Source: Trichoplax sp. H2 | Taxonomy: Eukaryota; Placozoa; Uniplacotomia; Trichoplacea | Assembly: GCA_003344405.1 (NCBI GenBank) | Contig: NOWV01000306.1 | Coordinates: forward strand, 1 to 55,477 | Reading direction: 5' to 3' | Length of the DNA: 55,477 nt | Part shown: positions 26,276 through 38,229 of the stretch, one piece after another | Layout: each line of letters opens with the position of its first letter | Position numbering within the stretch: position 1 is the stretch's first letter | Position numbers and translations under genes: made by a program | The notes under the pieces: generated by a model | The model's input: the letters and a program-made list of their open reading frames with translations, nothing else | What the model was told of the DNA's origin: nothing | The model's database searches: none

Positions 26276-27114
26276 GTTTATTGTTCATATTTACAGGGAT
26301 AATATTGTGCAGCATTTAAATTTGATATAAATGCAACACATAATGAGTTATAAATGTTGATAAATCGTGTATTGAAGTCAATTAACCTCAACTGCCATTT
26401 TGACCGGAGTACAAGGGGTTATTATAAAAATGATTACATTGACCTTGTAAAATATATCGCACTTAATTCGGTAAAATTTTTTATAATCATTTGTAGAATC
26501 CAACGAGTCAACATCGAACCCACCTCTCTAAACTGCTAGCTACATTCATATAAATACCTACATAATCCGAAATAAGAGTATATGTAGTTTAATTTTTGAA
26601 CAAGGATTAGTTTAGTAAACGCAATTTTATTCAGTGTATCAACAGCTAGTTATAGGCTATATTCCTAAACATTAAATATTTTATTGTACGATATAAGCAA
26701 AGGTTAAGTTTCAATTTTCTCTCGGGAAAGAGATTATTTAATCAGTTTACCAGTAATCCGTTGTAATTTTGAACAACAAATACTGCAATATATCGGAACC
26801 CATATAAGGCTGGAAATAAATTCTCTACAGTAAAAAGAAGATTATTTAATTCATTTATCCATAATTGATGGTAATAGTAAATTATGTTTTCTAGCAAAGC
26901 CATCAATTAATTAATTGCTCTTATAAATCTTTGTGCTGCTTTATTTAAGTACACTTCATATTACCAATAAAGACTTATAAATCAATTAATTATCACTTTG
27001 TAAATAGTTGGTGTTAATCAATCTCATAAAGATGAATGATAAATAAAAGAACTACTCATAAAATAAATTTGACCCATCCTAGGAAGGCAAATGGAGTAAT
27101 TTATATATCGATTA

Positions 27115-27552
27115 ATGATCATTCTTTACCAGCACGAAGGCTTATTGTTCTTACAAGGGTGTAGTGAATCATTCTTAAGGGTCCTCAATAAATCAGACTA
27201 TCTGAATTTAAAACCCGAATTAAGCTTTATTACAATAAAACCAACCGCAACTGTATTTATAACAAACTATATAAGTACGGGTATTGAATTACCATATTCT
27301 GCCGGGGCACGAGCAACTAATCGCATTGAACTACGCAAGTATTATAGCCTACGGTATTTCATATTAGTAATTCCATACGTAATTAAGAATTTAACTCAAG
27401 TAATAAACTCACAGCGCTACAAAGGGTTTATACAAATGATAGGTAGGGGCTATTTGCCAGCATCGATTTTATGTAAAAGCCTGTGTTTAGAAAGCACTGC
27501 TGAAACAAATTCTAAGCAGAATACTTTATGCCAATGTATCCATCTATGTTGA
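27115..27552 (+). CDS. Unrecognised 145-aa open frame
   Basis: The frame begins MIILYQHEGLLFLQG, has an Arg-rich centre (RATNRIELRKYYSLRYF), a hydrophobic stretch (FILVIPYVI), and a Cys-rich end (LCQCIHLC). At this base composition a 145-codon stop-free run is rare by chance: using a stop frequency of about 7% per codon I estimate well under one such run per window. So it is either coding, an exon, or a relic of something once coding. I see no signal peptide, no family motif and no neighbouring exons. Confidence 0.25.
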   Translation: MIILYQHEGLLFLQGCSESFLRVLNKSDYLNLKPELSFITIKPTATVFITNYISTGIELPYSAGARATNRIELRKYYSLRYFILVIPYVIKNLTQVINSQRYKGFIQMIGRGYLPASILCKSLCLESTAETNSKQNTLCQCIHLC

Positions 27553-30500
27553 CAATTAATTTCCATCCCTGACAATACTCATTAATGAAGTCATGAATCA
27601 ATTTCAAAACTTCAGAGAATTTTGACTATATGCTACAATGATTCATGAAGAGAATACAGAACGCATGCAGAAAATTTACAATGGAGATACTTAATAATCA
27701 AAAATCTGGTTAAATTCATTTTATTTTTTGGAGGGGCATTTTAAGAAATGAAAGGGATATAAAGAACTTACGGTAAATATAATTCCATGAATGTACGATA
27801 GAATCGTATTCAGCTTTGTTTATTATTTTTTAGAAGGCGCTCCTGTCAGTAAATCGAAAAGATATATGGTAAACTCAATTTAAATACCATAGTATTCATT
27901 TTATTTGTTATTTTTTAAGAAATGTTATTTTTGGAAAAAAGTGAAACAAAAAGCTTTTAGAAAAATCAAATAAAGATAGCTTCATTAAAACGTTCAATGA
28001 TGTACTTTATAAGATGTTCTAGTTAGGAAAAATGGAAAAAGTATCTGGAAAACCTATTGTAGATAGTTTCAGTAAAATGTTCGATGATGTATTTTATATG
28101 TTGCTTTTATAAGATAAGATTGCTAGAAAAACGAATAAAATCGTTGTGAAGAAAATTATCCATTTAATTTTTTAATATCATGTTACTAGACAATATTTTG
28201 GTGCATCTTTACGTATTCATCGCATTGTTCCTTTTTTATTCTTATAAAACGTATCTTGTAGCCAACATTATGTTCAAAGTATTTTATTGCCTCATTTATA
28301 TATCATTACATAAAGGCCGTAATTTGTTGAAACTAAAATTAAAGCATTTAATGCAATTAAATTAACGTTTATATCAACATAAAGTATTGCCTCGATCTTG
28401 CTTATGATATGATTATAGAAAGCGTTATAAATTTGGAGGAAATGGAAATTTTACTGAAAAAAAGCATACTTTCATTAACGTGATTATTATTCTAATTTTA
28501 GTTCTAATTTTAGTTCTTCAGCTTGAAATTTATTTGATCATTTGCTAGCATCTATGTGAATAAATTATAGATTTAGACAGCATCAATGCAATTCTATTCA
28601 TTTTAGTATTAATGAACTCAATAAAACAACAACCATTCTAGAAGCTGCCATAATGTCACGTACTATGTTCTAGTTCTAATTAACTATATGTGCGCCACCT
28701 TTGATACATGAATAATACTCAATACTAGAGCGCTTATTAGAAGTAAATCTCTACAGCTTCTAAGAAAAGTTTTATAGACAATTTATGTGGCGAAAGGGAT
28801 CATAATGGATCATGCCCTAACGATATACGGGCTCGATTATTTTCTGCTAATACTGTGCTCAAGTTGATTTCTAAACATCATCACTCGAGCCAACAAGATA
28901 CTATACTAATCCAGGGACAATATCGGTCTGATAATATCACCTTTATATTGAATAAAATAGCCTTAATGTAGCAATTATAATAGAGTTTTATGATTGATCC
29001 CAGTGAATAGATCATTTGCTGCGGATAATCCTATTTGAGATAATTTAAATTTTGAAAGTAATATTCAATTACACAAATCTTATATTTCTAAGGTAGCTTG
29101 GTATCCCTGGATGTGCAATGGCATGGACACTCTTATAATGATTTTACGGCCGTTAGTATCAACAAATAATACGCTCATATACAGTAATTGATAACGCTTT
29201 CTGCTCGAAAACGCTCAAGAAATATGATCAGAGCCCTTATGAAGAGTATTCCTGTCGTTGCATTTTATTTCCACCATCGTTTAAATTTTTCCGTCATTTT
29301 TATTAATGCGCAATCACAAAATCAAAATTTGTGTAATAAGTCTAAAAATTTAGCATCGATCGAAGACAGTCACTTTCGAGAATTAAAATCATTTCCTCCT
29401 TGTTTTAATAGTAGCATTGGATAAAGGTAGTAATGAAATTAATTTCTTTTCGGCCGGGCAATCTTTACTAATCTATTAACGCTAATAGCACGAAGTAGAA
29501 AATAGTTTTATTAAGCTTAACAAGAATGGAAGTTTAATGGCCAAAGAATACCGTCACTATAACAATCATACTTTAACTAGAAGCCCGCCTAGCTTGGTTT
29601 AATCATAAATATGCATCGTCTCAGCTACAAGTTAGTAGAAGTTAAATAAATTATTAATATATATACAGTATCGTCTTTACTGCTAAATTACGTTCGTACA
29701 CGTTCATAAGGTAGAAGTAAAACAATATGAGAAATTCGACTAAATTTAATCCTTTTTGTAATAGATACACCATTTATGTACTGTTCGATTGTATCCACAT
29801 GAAATATAACTCAATAAAACATATACATTATCATTTTTGCTGTTAAAGTAGACTCGTATAAAATGTAAGTAAATCATTAGTAATTCATTAACATTGGTAG
29901 GGAGTTGATTACAGGGCTAAAAAATAAATCCATTCAATCAGTGTATCGTTCCATTTTTGATGCTTGAAAGGCAAAACAAGTAATTAGTCATAGTTTTATG
30001 ATCGCACAAATAAAATCACACAGTTTATAGGCACTATTATTTTCGAACTGTCTTTCTATTTTTATATCACAAGATATGAAATGAGTTATTAATTTTTATA
30101 ATAACTTGTTTATTGAACTACAATTTCAGCTGGTAGCGCAAGATATTTTCTCTATGATTGATCTGCTTAGATACATTCCTACATTCCTATTTTATGAATA
30201 TTATTGCTAGTTTTGGTATCTCTTAACTTCAAGATCCATTATACATGTATAATTTCGTGACAGAACGCAGCAAACTATTTTATTTGCTTAATAATGTAGT
30301 AATTAACTTTCCTATACAGCTTACAGAAAAGTGCAAAGTAAATTGTATTAAAAAATTATTTACTAATATTAAAATTTTACATCGTCTTATTATTTAGCTA
30401 TAATAACGAGAAAATATCTTATAATAGTTATAAAGCTTATTATTTTTTAATTAAATCTAAAAGAAGGATCCTATTGTTTTAAGCCATGTATTTCCTATTG

Positions 30501-31009
30501 TACTGTATATAGAAATTGATATTTATTATTATAGTAACAAAATAGAGAGAGACTTTTAAATTTACATTTTGCATAAGATGACATAATACTATTCTTAAAT
30601 CCGTTTTATGGTTATTCGGTAGGGAAAAAACTTAAATACAATAAAATTAACGTTTTATATACAGCGCTTTCAAGTTTTAAACACATTTATGCTACTTATT
30701 ATTTTAGAGTTGGCTACATTATACGCAGACTGTTCGAACATAAAATTCTTGTTCTGGCACCCTTTGAGATCTACTGTGTTTTACTTCCCCTCAACCCATC
30801 AGATAACATCGAAATAGAATGACCTTCATTCGCAATTACTAGAGAATTTCATCTAAAATTATTCTACCTTATTACATCATTTACGGGTAATACTGTAAAG
30901 CTACATAGATCAATCATTCAATCATAAATCTTGCATAAAAGCTTTATAGATAATTCTAAATTATCCCTATGGTAAGCTTGTTTTCGAAATAACTGTTTGC
31001 AGTATCAGC

Positions 31010-31369
31010 TCAGTCCAGGGTAATATTTACTACGTAGCAAGTGCAAGACCATTTCTTATAATTTATTTGGATGAAACTTTTAAATGCATTTGAGTTTATA
31101 GATTTAATATTTGCTTTGCCACCCTTTAGTTCTTCTATATATTTTTTTTGTGCAAAAGATCGATAGTCTATTCTAGTCTTCTCTACAGCATCCAAAGTGA
31201 TGCAATTCTCTAATAATAGTAAAAACTGGAAATATGATGGAGATGAAAGTCCTTCACTACGCGGACAAATAATAAGAGCAATTTTTCCATTTCTATTAAC
31301 AGCCCGATGAAATACTATTACACCCAGCGTGGTAAATTTGCTATGCAAATGAATGATAACCGCAATCAC
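31010..31369 (-). other. Unassigned 119-codon open frame
   Basis: It begins MIAVIIHLHSKFTTLG, has a central KTRIDYRSFAQKKYIEEL segment that looks helical and charged, and ends KKWSCTCYVVNITLD. This length could arise about once in a window of this composition, so evidence for coding is weak. No splice partners or family match seen. Confidence 0.18.
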
Positions 31370-33299
31370 TTCATATAATAATATTCGGATGAAATTTTAT
31401 TGCATCTAACCTGGTATGCTTTTCAAGAATTGTTTAAAAGTAGATTTGTATGACAGATTAGAAAGGGTAGTTAGCTTAATCGAATGGAATGTACTCATGA
31501 ATTCGATAATACTGTTTTCTTTCATTGCTCAATTAAATCTAAGCATCTCAATTAAATCTTATTCTATTTAAATCATGAATCATAGGATTACTCGTATTTT
31601 TAGCAAAGTCCTATCAAATCGTCAGCTAGATGATCTAATAGAAAATCTTCTTTTTTCATGAGTAATTTTCTATTGATGACGTCAACAACATTCAATTTAT
31701 TTATCTTGATGTTATCCTATCAACGTGGCGACGCGGATGATTGCAGTCCTGTAGCTTAAAACGCCTGGTTTAATAGTTTTAATTATATTAAGAATATATC
31801 AAAATACCAAATTGATCTCCAGTATAGATAATAAGGCAGATATTAGTAATTCTACTGCTTAAAATGCCTAAATTCTACTGATATTTTAAGATAACATCAG
31901 TACCTTCTTCTGATCTCCTATGAAGATGGCGAGGACGACAACAGTAATCCTGCTGTTTGAAAATGCGTGGCTAAATATTAAATGCTATTTTAAGAAATTA
32001 GTACAGTATAAAAATATACTAGCAAAAATATTATAAAAGAGTCAACAAATTTCTATCGAAGTACTTTTCATCCTAGACGTGACCCTGGAGCCATCTTATA
32101 AGCGCTGAGATTGACAATATCGAAGTCAAAAACATATACTTTAAATTTACTGGAACGTATAGGCTATGTATTTCCATAATATTGCCCTATTTTTGGTAAG
32201 AAAGATAGTTTAATTCTGATATTAAAAAATTCTAAAAGTAACCGATAATTTATAAATTCAAGAATAGACTTTAGAATTAAAGTTGCCATTCTACGCTTGT
32301 GATAATCTTATCCGTTATTTTATAATTTACTTTAGTAACCTATTTTGTAATTAGTGATTTGTACTACCTATCTTTTGAATCTAATTAGCTTCAGCACTAG
32401 CATAGAAGTATTACTGCTTGATCTTAATTAATTGATAGCTGGCAATCACCTTTTTTATTGTAGAAGCTTATAAATTAACCAAAGTGATCATTACCCATAA
32501 AATATTCTTATCCCATCCTTTTTCAGTTTCTAAGGTAGTATTACGCTTTTACAGTTGACGTCAGTATCCTTTCCACCCTATTACAGCATCTAATCTAACC
32601 CAATGATAGCTTAAGATCATTCCTTTATGGATCATAATTAAGTATACAGTAGTAATAGATATTATTTCATATATAGAAATTGTTAAAATTTTTATAGCCA
32701 ATAACAGGTGGTTAATAACTAGTCAATACCCATTTTTGTAGCTTCTATCTTTTGATATAGTTATCTACTAATTTAGAAGTATCTCTCTAATCTCTACTAA
32801 CTAGCTAATGGAAAATGTTATCATCATTTCTCATCTTTATAAAATAGGCAAAATAAGCTATTAACTAATTAACACTCTTTCCTTATTTTTCGCGTTTAAA
32901 TCGAACTATCAATTAGTTCTTTATTCTTTCTCCGACATCGAACAAACAACTGTAGTTGTTAATCATACAATATTACAGAAATTTTTTATATCTTTCAATT
33001 GGTATTGTAGGCCGCTATTAACTCTAAAAATCATTTTCGTAGATTTTATCACTGGTTCTAGTTATCTACTCTCTTAAATAGCTAGTACGATATTTGTTTA
33101 TCGATAGATTACTAAGTAGCTAGTGATCATTTATGACATAATAATATGAAGAAAATTTCCATCTTTAGGATCATTAGAATAGACTATCATTGATTTGCAA
33201 CAGTAATTTAATTCTCTTAATAATTATAATCATTCATGATCTTAAATAATCACGAAAGCTACGATAGTGATCACAGCGTAATTTCTGGCATCTTTCAGC

Positions 33300-34160
33300 C
33301 AATATCACATGTTATCGACCTGGAAATGTTATTTTAATAAGTTCCATCTTGATCCATCGCCTTTAATTACGAATGATAAATAACTAGGGATTATATTTAG
33401 CCTATCAGTTCTACGGTAGGTTATTATCGGCTGGGAAAATCATTTCACGAAATCCTGTCTATATCTTCGCCATCTACTTTGCTAACTGTAATTGTTTATA
33501 TCTATTTAGTTGTATATGATAAATAGCTAAAGATTGTATTTAGTCTTTCTACTTGACATAGCAGAAGATTGTTGACTTGGGAATATTATTTCAATGAGTT
33601 TCACCTTAATTTCTGCCATCTACTATCTTAAAAATAGTTATTTGTATCATTTATGCAGTCGTGATAAATAGCTAATATCAAAGGCAGAATACTAAGTTAG
33701 TGACTTGATTTAATCTTCTACTTAACATCGCAAGTTATTATCAACTTGGAAAATCCCTTTCGATAAGTTTTAGATTTCCACCATCTACTACTTTATCAGC
33801 ATTTACTTATATCTTTAGTTAAATATAATAAAATAGTTAGGGATTATATCTAGTCTTTCAGTTAAGACAGCAGTCGTTACTGTCCTGAAAATGTCATTAC
33901 AATAAGTTTTGTCTTAATATCCGTCGTCGATTATCTTGAAATACTCATTTTATAGCTTTACCTACATAGTTTATAAATAGCCAGGGACTATTTTTAGCCT
34001 TTTAGCTAATACGTCAGGCTATCTTCAACTTGGAATAGCTATTTCCATAAATTCTATCTTGATTTCCGTCGTCTAATGTCTTAAAAATATTTATTTACAT
34101 CTTTATGGACATATAATAAATAACTAGCGATTACATTATCACAGCATGTAAAGAAGGGAT
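33300..34160. repeat. Tandem repeat, about 145-bp unit, six copies
   Basis: The core GATAAATAGCTAGGGATTAT is followed by TTTAGTCTTTCAGTTAA, GTTATTATCAACTTGGAAAAT, TTTCAATAAGTTT and a CCATCTACT block. Anchors lie at 33375, 33518, 33663, 33827, 33972 and 34115 (143-145 apart, with one 164-bp unit holding an insertion). The array ends about 110 bp before the start of the D8C-EGF gene. Confidence 0.85.
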
Positions 34161-34269
34161 ATTTATCAATCATCGTAACAAATAATTATTAACTTGAAAC
34201 TGTAATCCAGTATCCAGATCAACTTGCATCAATTCTGAATAGTTTAATTATTATTTACCTATTTTAAAA

Positions 34270-36482
34270 ATGAAGCAATTGTTCTTTCTAATTTTAGACA
34301 TTCCTGGCGATTTGCAATGGCCAATCTGGACAAGGTGAGTTTTTATCAGGGCTTATTATTTCTTTTCGTTTTGTTATTAATTATCATGGTTTATTGTAGA
34401 TGATAAATTGTCGTTTTTTCTTCATCTAAATTACTTAAAATCATGCGATCTGATCGTGATTTTGGATATTTGATATCAACACTATGTTATTATATAGATC
34501 CATGTGTTGGCTATAAGGAACTTCGCGAAACCGATCGATCGGCTACTGTTAAAAGTTCATTTCCAATAAAATGCGATACGAATGTCAATCCGGAATTGTG
34601 GTATCGATTTAATGGAGGCCGTAATAGCCAAATGATGTTAACTAAATGTGTTGAACGCTATATGGTATGCGGTGCTTTTTCAGTTGGATGGATGAAAGGA
34701 AACCATCCTAGCGGTAAGATAGGCAACAAAAAAATAAATTAAAATTACACCATCTATAAATTCGTTAGTATACCATAACTTTTATTGACTAAACTTGGAG
34801 AATATTAATTTTTACTTAATACTGGTAGATCAATGATTGTCAAGATAGACAAATCCATAATTTATAGATAGTGAATTATCAATAGACGTGCTAACTAGAA
34901 ATGCATCCATTCATTATTAATTATATATTTCTCGTTAATCCATTAGTCTTATTGCATATTTATGGAAAGACATGATAGTGAAATGGAGCTAATATCAGCT
35001 TTAGTCATTGACTGTCATTTATTATGAAATTAATTACTGTAATACAACGGTGGGAAAAATTTTCTTCTTACTACTTCGATTATAGCTATTTACATTTATA
35101 CTGGTGTTATCCTGTCTAGATATAATGTTTGCCAAAATTATATTCACCAAGATAGCAACCACAGTCATAGTTTTAGTATTCAATCTTGAGGAGCGTAGTA
35201 TAAGTAAAATAATCTATAGAACTACTACGGTTCTTTTCGCATTCTTTGGATATGATCCTTTTCCTTCTAAAACTTTAGAGCAACAAATATAGGAATACAC
35301 TATATATTCTACTGGGGAAACCGTTGTTACTATCACTTTCTCCTCATAAAGCATTTATCGACTAACTAGAATCGAATTAGCTCTCTTTGATCTAATCCTA
35401 GTTTTATTTCCATATATTACTAGTTGAAGAAGGCATCGTCAACAGAACTGCTTGCTTTTATTTTGGTCGTAATTGCTGCCAATCGTCAAAGCGAATCCAA
35501 GTTCGCAATTGCGGCCGATTTTTCGTGTACAAGTTAAAACCATTTTCGGCCTGTAATAAAAGATACTGCGGTGCCAAGAGAAGTATGTAGGAGAATTTAA
35601 TTGATTGATATTGATTGTTGCATTATTAGATTGAGTATGTACTAAATCTAGGATACTAAGTCATTACATAAATTTAAAATAGCATGTTAGAATACCTATA
35701 CAGGCGGTCATATTTTTATGGTAATTCGCTCATTTTTACCCTCATACTTTAATGATAGATTTTTGCGATCCCGATCTTTGTCAGCACGGAAAATGTCTAG
35801 GGCATAATTCCGGCTACCAATGTAAATGCGACCAGGGTTATTCAGGTAAAAATTGCCATCTCCGAGATTACTGTGCCTCTAATCCCTGCCAGAATGGCGT
35901 TTGTAAATTGTCAACCAATGGCTATCAATGCCTATGCAATAATGGCTACGCTGGTGAGCATTGCAATGTAGCAGGTAAACAATTTTTTTTGAATTAATGT
36001 AAGAAAAATGATCCATCCATCTGCTATTTTACGCCTACAAGTTATAGTTAAAAGTCTGATGTTACTCAACTATTTGAATGGTCTTTTGCAATCATTGATC
36101 ACTTTAAACATAATAAATTACTTGATGGCTTGACGGTCTAAGTTTATTCTTCATTTTCTTTGGATAAATAGTTTCACAAGGTTCACCAACTACTCACCTC
36201 GTATCCACAACAGCTCCATCAAAAGTTTCAAATTCTTATAACATAACCCAGCAGATGGAATCCATGGGCAAACAGCTGAACGATTTAACCAAATCTATTG
36301 CTTCTATAGCCAGGCAATCTAGTCAACTTTTCAGTGAATATCAACTATTAAAAAAGAACCTTGATACGTTAAAATTGTTGCAAAATCATCCATCTGAGGA
36401 TATTATCGAGAAAGTTTGTACTGAATATCAGCGGCAAGCTAATATTGCTGACGCAAAGTATAATGAATCACTAAAAGTATAA
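34270..36482 (+). CDS. Secreted D8C (uromodulin/OIT3-type) and twin-EGF protein with coiled-coil tail; apparent frame break in signal peptide
   Basis: Exons 34298-34334, 34498-34713, 35430-35582, 35759-35974 and 36172-36482 are phase-consistent. They encode DPCVGYKEL...CVERYMVC...GWMKGNHPS, then ACFYFGRNCC...FVYKL..FSAC..RYC, which together match the D8C domain of uromodulin, GP2 and OIT3, with ten cysteines. Two EGF domains follow with six cysteines each (CDPDLCQHGKC..., CASNPCQNGVC...), then a Ser/Thr linker and a roughly 75-residue helical, heptad-like tail to the stop. An ATG at 34270 gives MKQLFFLIL and, one base out of frame after G34297, the next exon continues TFLAICNGQSGQ. Together they would make an ideal signal peptide of about 20 residues. 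Either there is a one-base error or allele, or the true first exon lies elsewhere. Without correction the modelled part is 310 aa. Role unknown; such proteins are extracellular. Confidence 0.8.
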
Positions 36483-38229
36483 CCTGACATACTAATTACA
36501 ATATTGGTCTATATAAAAAATTTGAACGAATTTATCCCCTTGCTTTTTGTCATCCTATGTACTCTTTTAGAAATTTCATTTGATTACAGCTTATTTTATA
36601 ACGATGAATAGCTATATTGGTACAAAATCATGCAAATTTCATAATTAAAATTTATTTTAAGAAAGCCATGATATGAAATGCTTATTAATATGAATTAAAT
36701 ATGTTATTCAACTTTTCAAAATTATGTGCACTGCACTTTGCAACGACTAGTATAAGCACGCAATAGAGAAATATTAAAACAGTTCATATTAAAGAGATTA
36801 TCCTTTTCCTTCCGACAACTTACCGTTAAATGTGAGTATCATAGCGTTTAATTCTTGTAACTACTGTATAGAAAGACTAAGGTACATGAAATAAATTTCT
36901 GGAAACGTAATATGAACAACTTGAAATATGCAAAATCATCTAGTTTATACTCTTGCATTATGCTACACTTGAGTGTAAAATGAATAATCAGATTTTTATC
37001 CATAATTATCTTATCACTGATGCAAACATTATATCCATGTGGAAGTAGTAGTTTGATAAACTTGTTAACTTCCTTGGACTAAGTATGGAAAGCTCATTGC
37101 CAGATTATAACACCTAAAACTGTGCCAGATATTAGCGGTAGATATGGATTGCAAAGTTGCTTTCGAGTTTATAATAGTTTTCATAGGTATCTTTTATTCA
37201 AGTTCGTTGGTGCAACAATCAATATTTAATGCAGACATGAACAAGTTGTCTAAAGTTATGATTTTCTTGTCACTAATGGAAAATTGTTAAGGATATGCTA
37301 ATGCTTTAATTGATATAGAATAGATTAAGCGATATTAGTACACATCGAAACGTAGGTTTGAAGAGTCTACTCTATTTACTACAGTTTATTTGGCTTTTGT
37401 CGTAGTGGGCTATAATTTAGGATTGAGATGTCATTTACTTAGCGATGATTACATTACTAGAATTTTTTTCCTCGCAAGTAGCATACAACGAGTACCAGTC
37501 AGCTACGACGTAGCTTCTATAAACACCTTCAGTTGATAAATGGCACATAAAATGAAAATATTTACATAGATTAACAAAATTTAAGCGCACTTTATATTCT
37601 ATCAATAACAATTTCATAAACCGAAATTTAGATCAGTACGATTTAAAAATGGCTATCATATCTATGCACACCTATACAACATGGAAAATACAGTAAGCCT
37701 AAAATGAACAAGTATCAATTTCATTCATATCGAATTACGCACTGTATATGATCATATTCTTTATTACAACATATTTGTATATAACACAGAGAGTGTCTTC
37801 GATACAAAGCTATTTACACAGTGAATTATTATAAGCACATCATTAAGAACATAATATACATTGCATACACTTTTTAAAAGTTAGCTAGGCGGTCTCTTTT
37901 ACCGCACATAAATCACGGAAAGAATGTTGAGTCTGTTTAGTCAGAGAATACTTTTCAAACCTGTTTTTTATCTAATAAGTCATTCTGAGAAAATTTAGGA
38001 GTCAATTGAACACGATCGTAGTCAAAACTTGTGTCTAATGAAAAAGGAATAACGTCATTGGTTCGAGTCTAGAGCAATAAAACAAAATTGGAAATATCTC
38101 ATCAATACACCGCGTACAATGGTTATGGATTTTAATCATTTGCCTATAATGATTTTGTATCCCATTTCCTAATTTGATAATCAATTACCGCAAAATTATC
38201 GATCGTACAAGAGTCCTATGACAAAATTT
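36483..38229. other. Convergent intergenic spacer
   Basis: It lies between the 3' ends of the D8C-EGF gene (+) and the acidic-protein gene (-). AT-rich, with no exon, repeat array or RNA gene that I could identify. Confidence 0.45.

Larger units (their letters stand above)
26280..33290. other. 7-kb gene-poor AT-rich region
   Basis: Outside the two unassigned frames listed separately I found no exon with family motifs. Faint repeats occur: two blocks near 27960-28010 and 28060-28110 share AAAACGTTCAATGATGTA.TTTATA. Another pair shares TGCAGTCCTGTAGCTTAAAA.GC (31742) and AGTAATCCTGCTGTTTGAAAATGC (31942). Confidence 0.4.

Noticed and set aside
38041-38080. Possible tRNA B-box (GGTTCGAGTCTAG)
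   Set aside because: No matching A-box, anticodon stem or acceptor stem could be folded around it; I found no tRNA or rRNA gene in the window.
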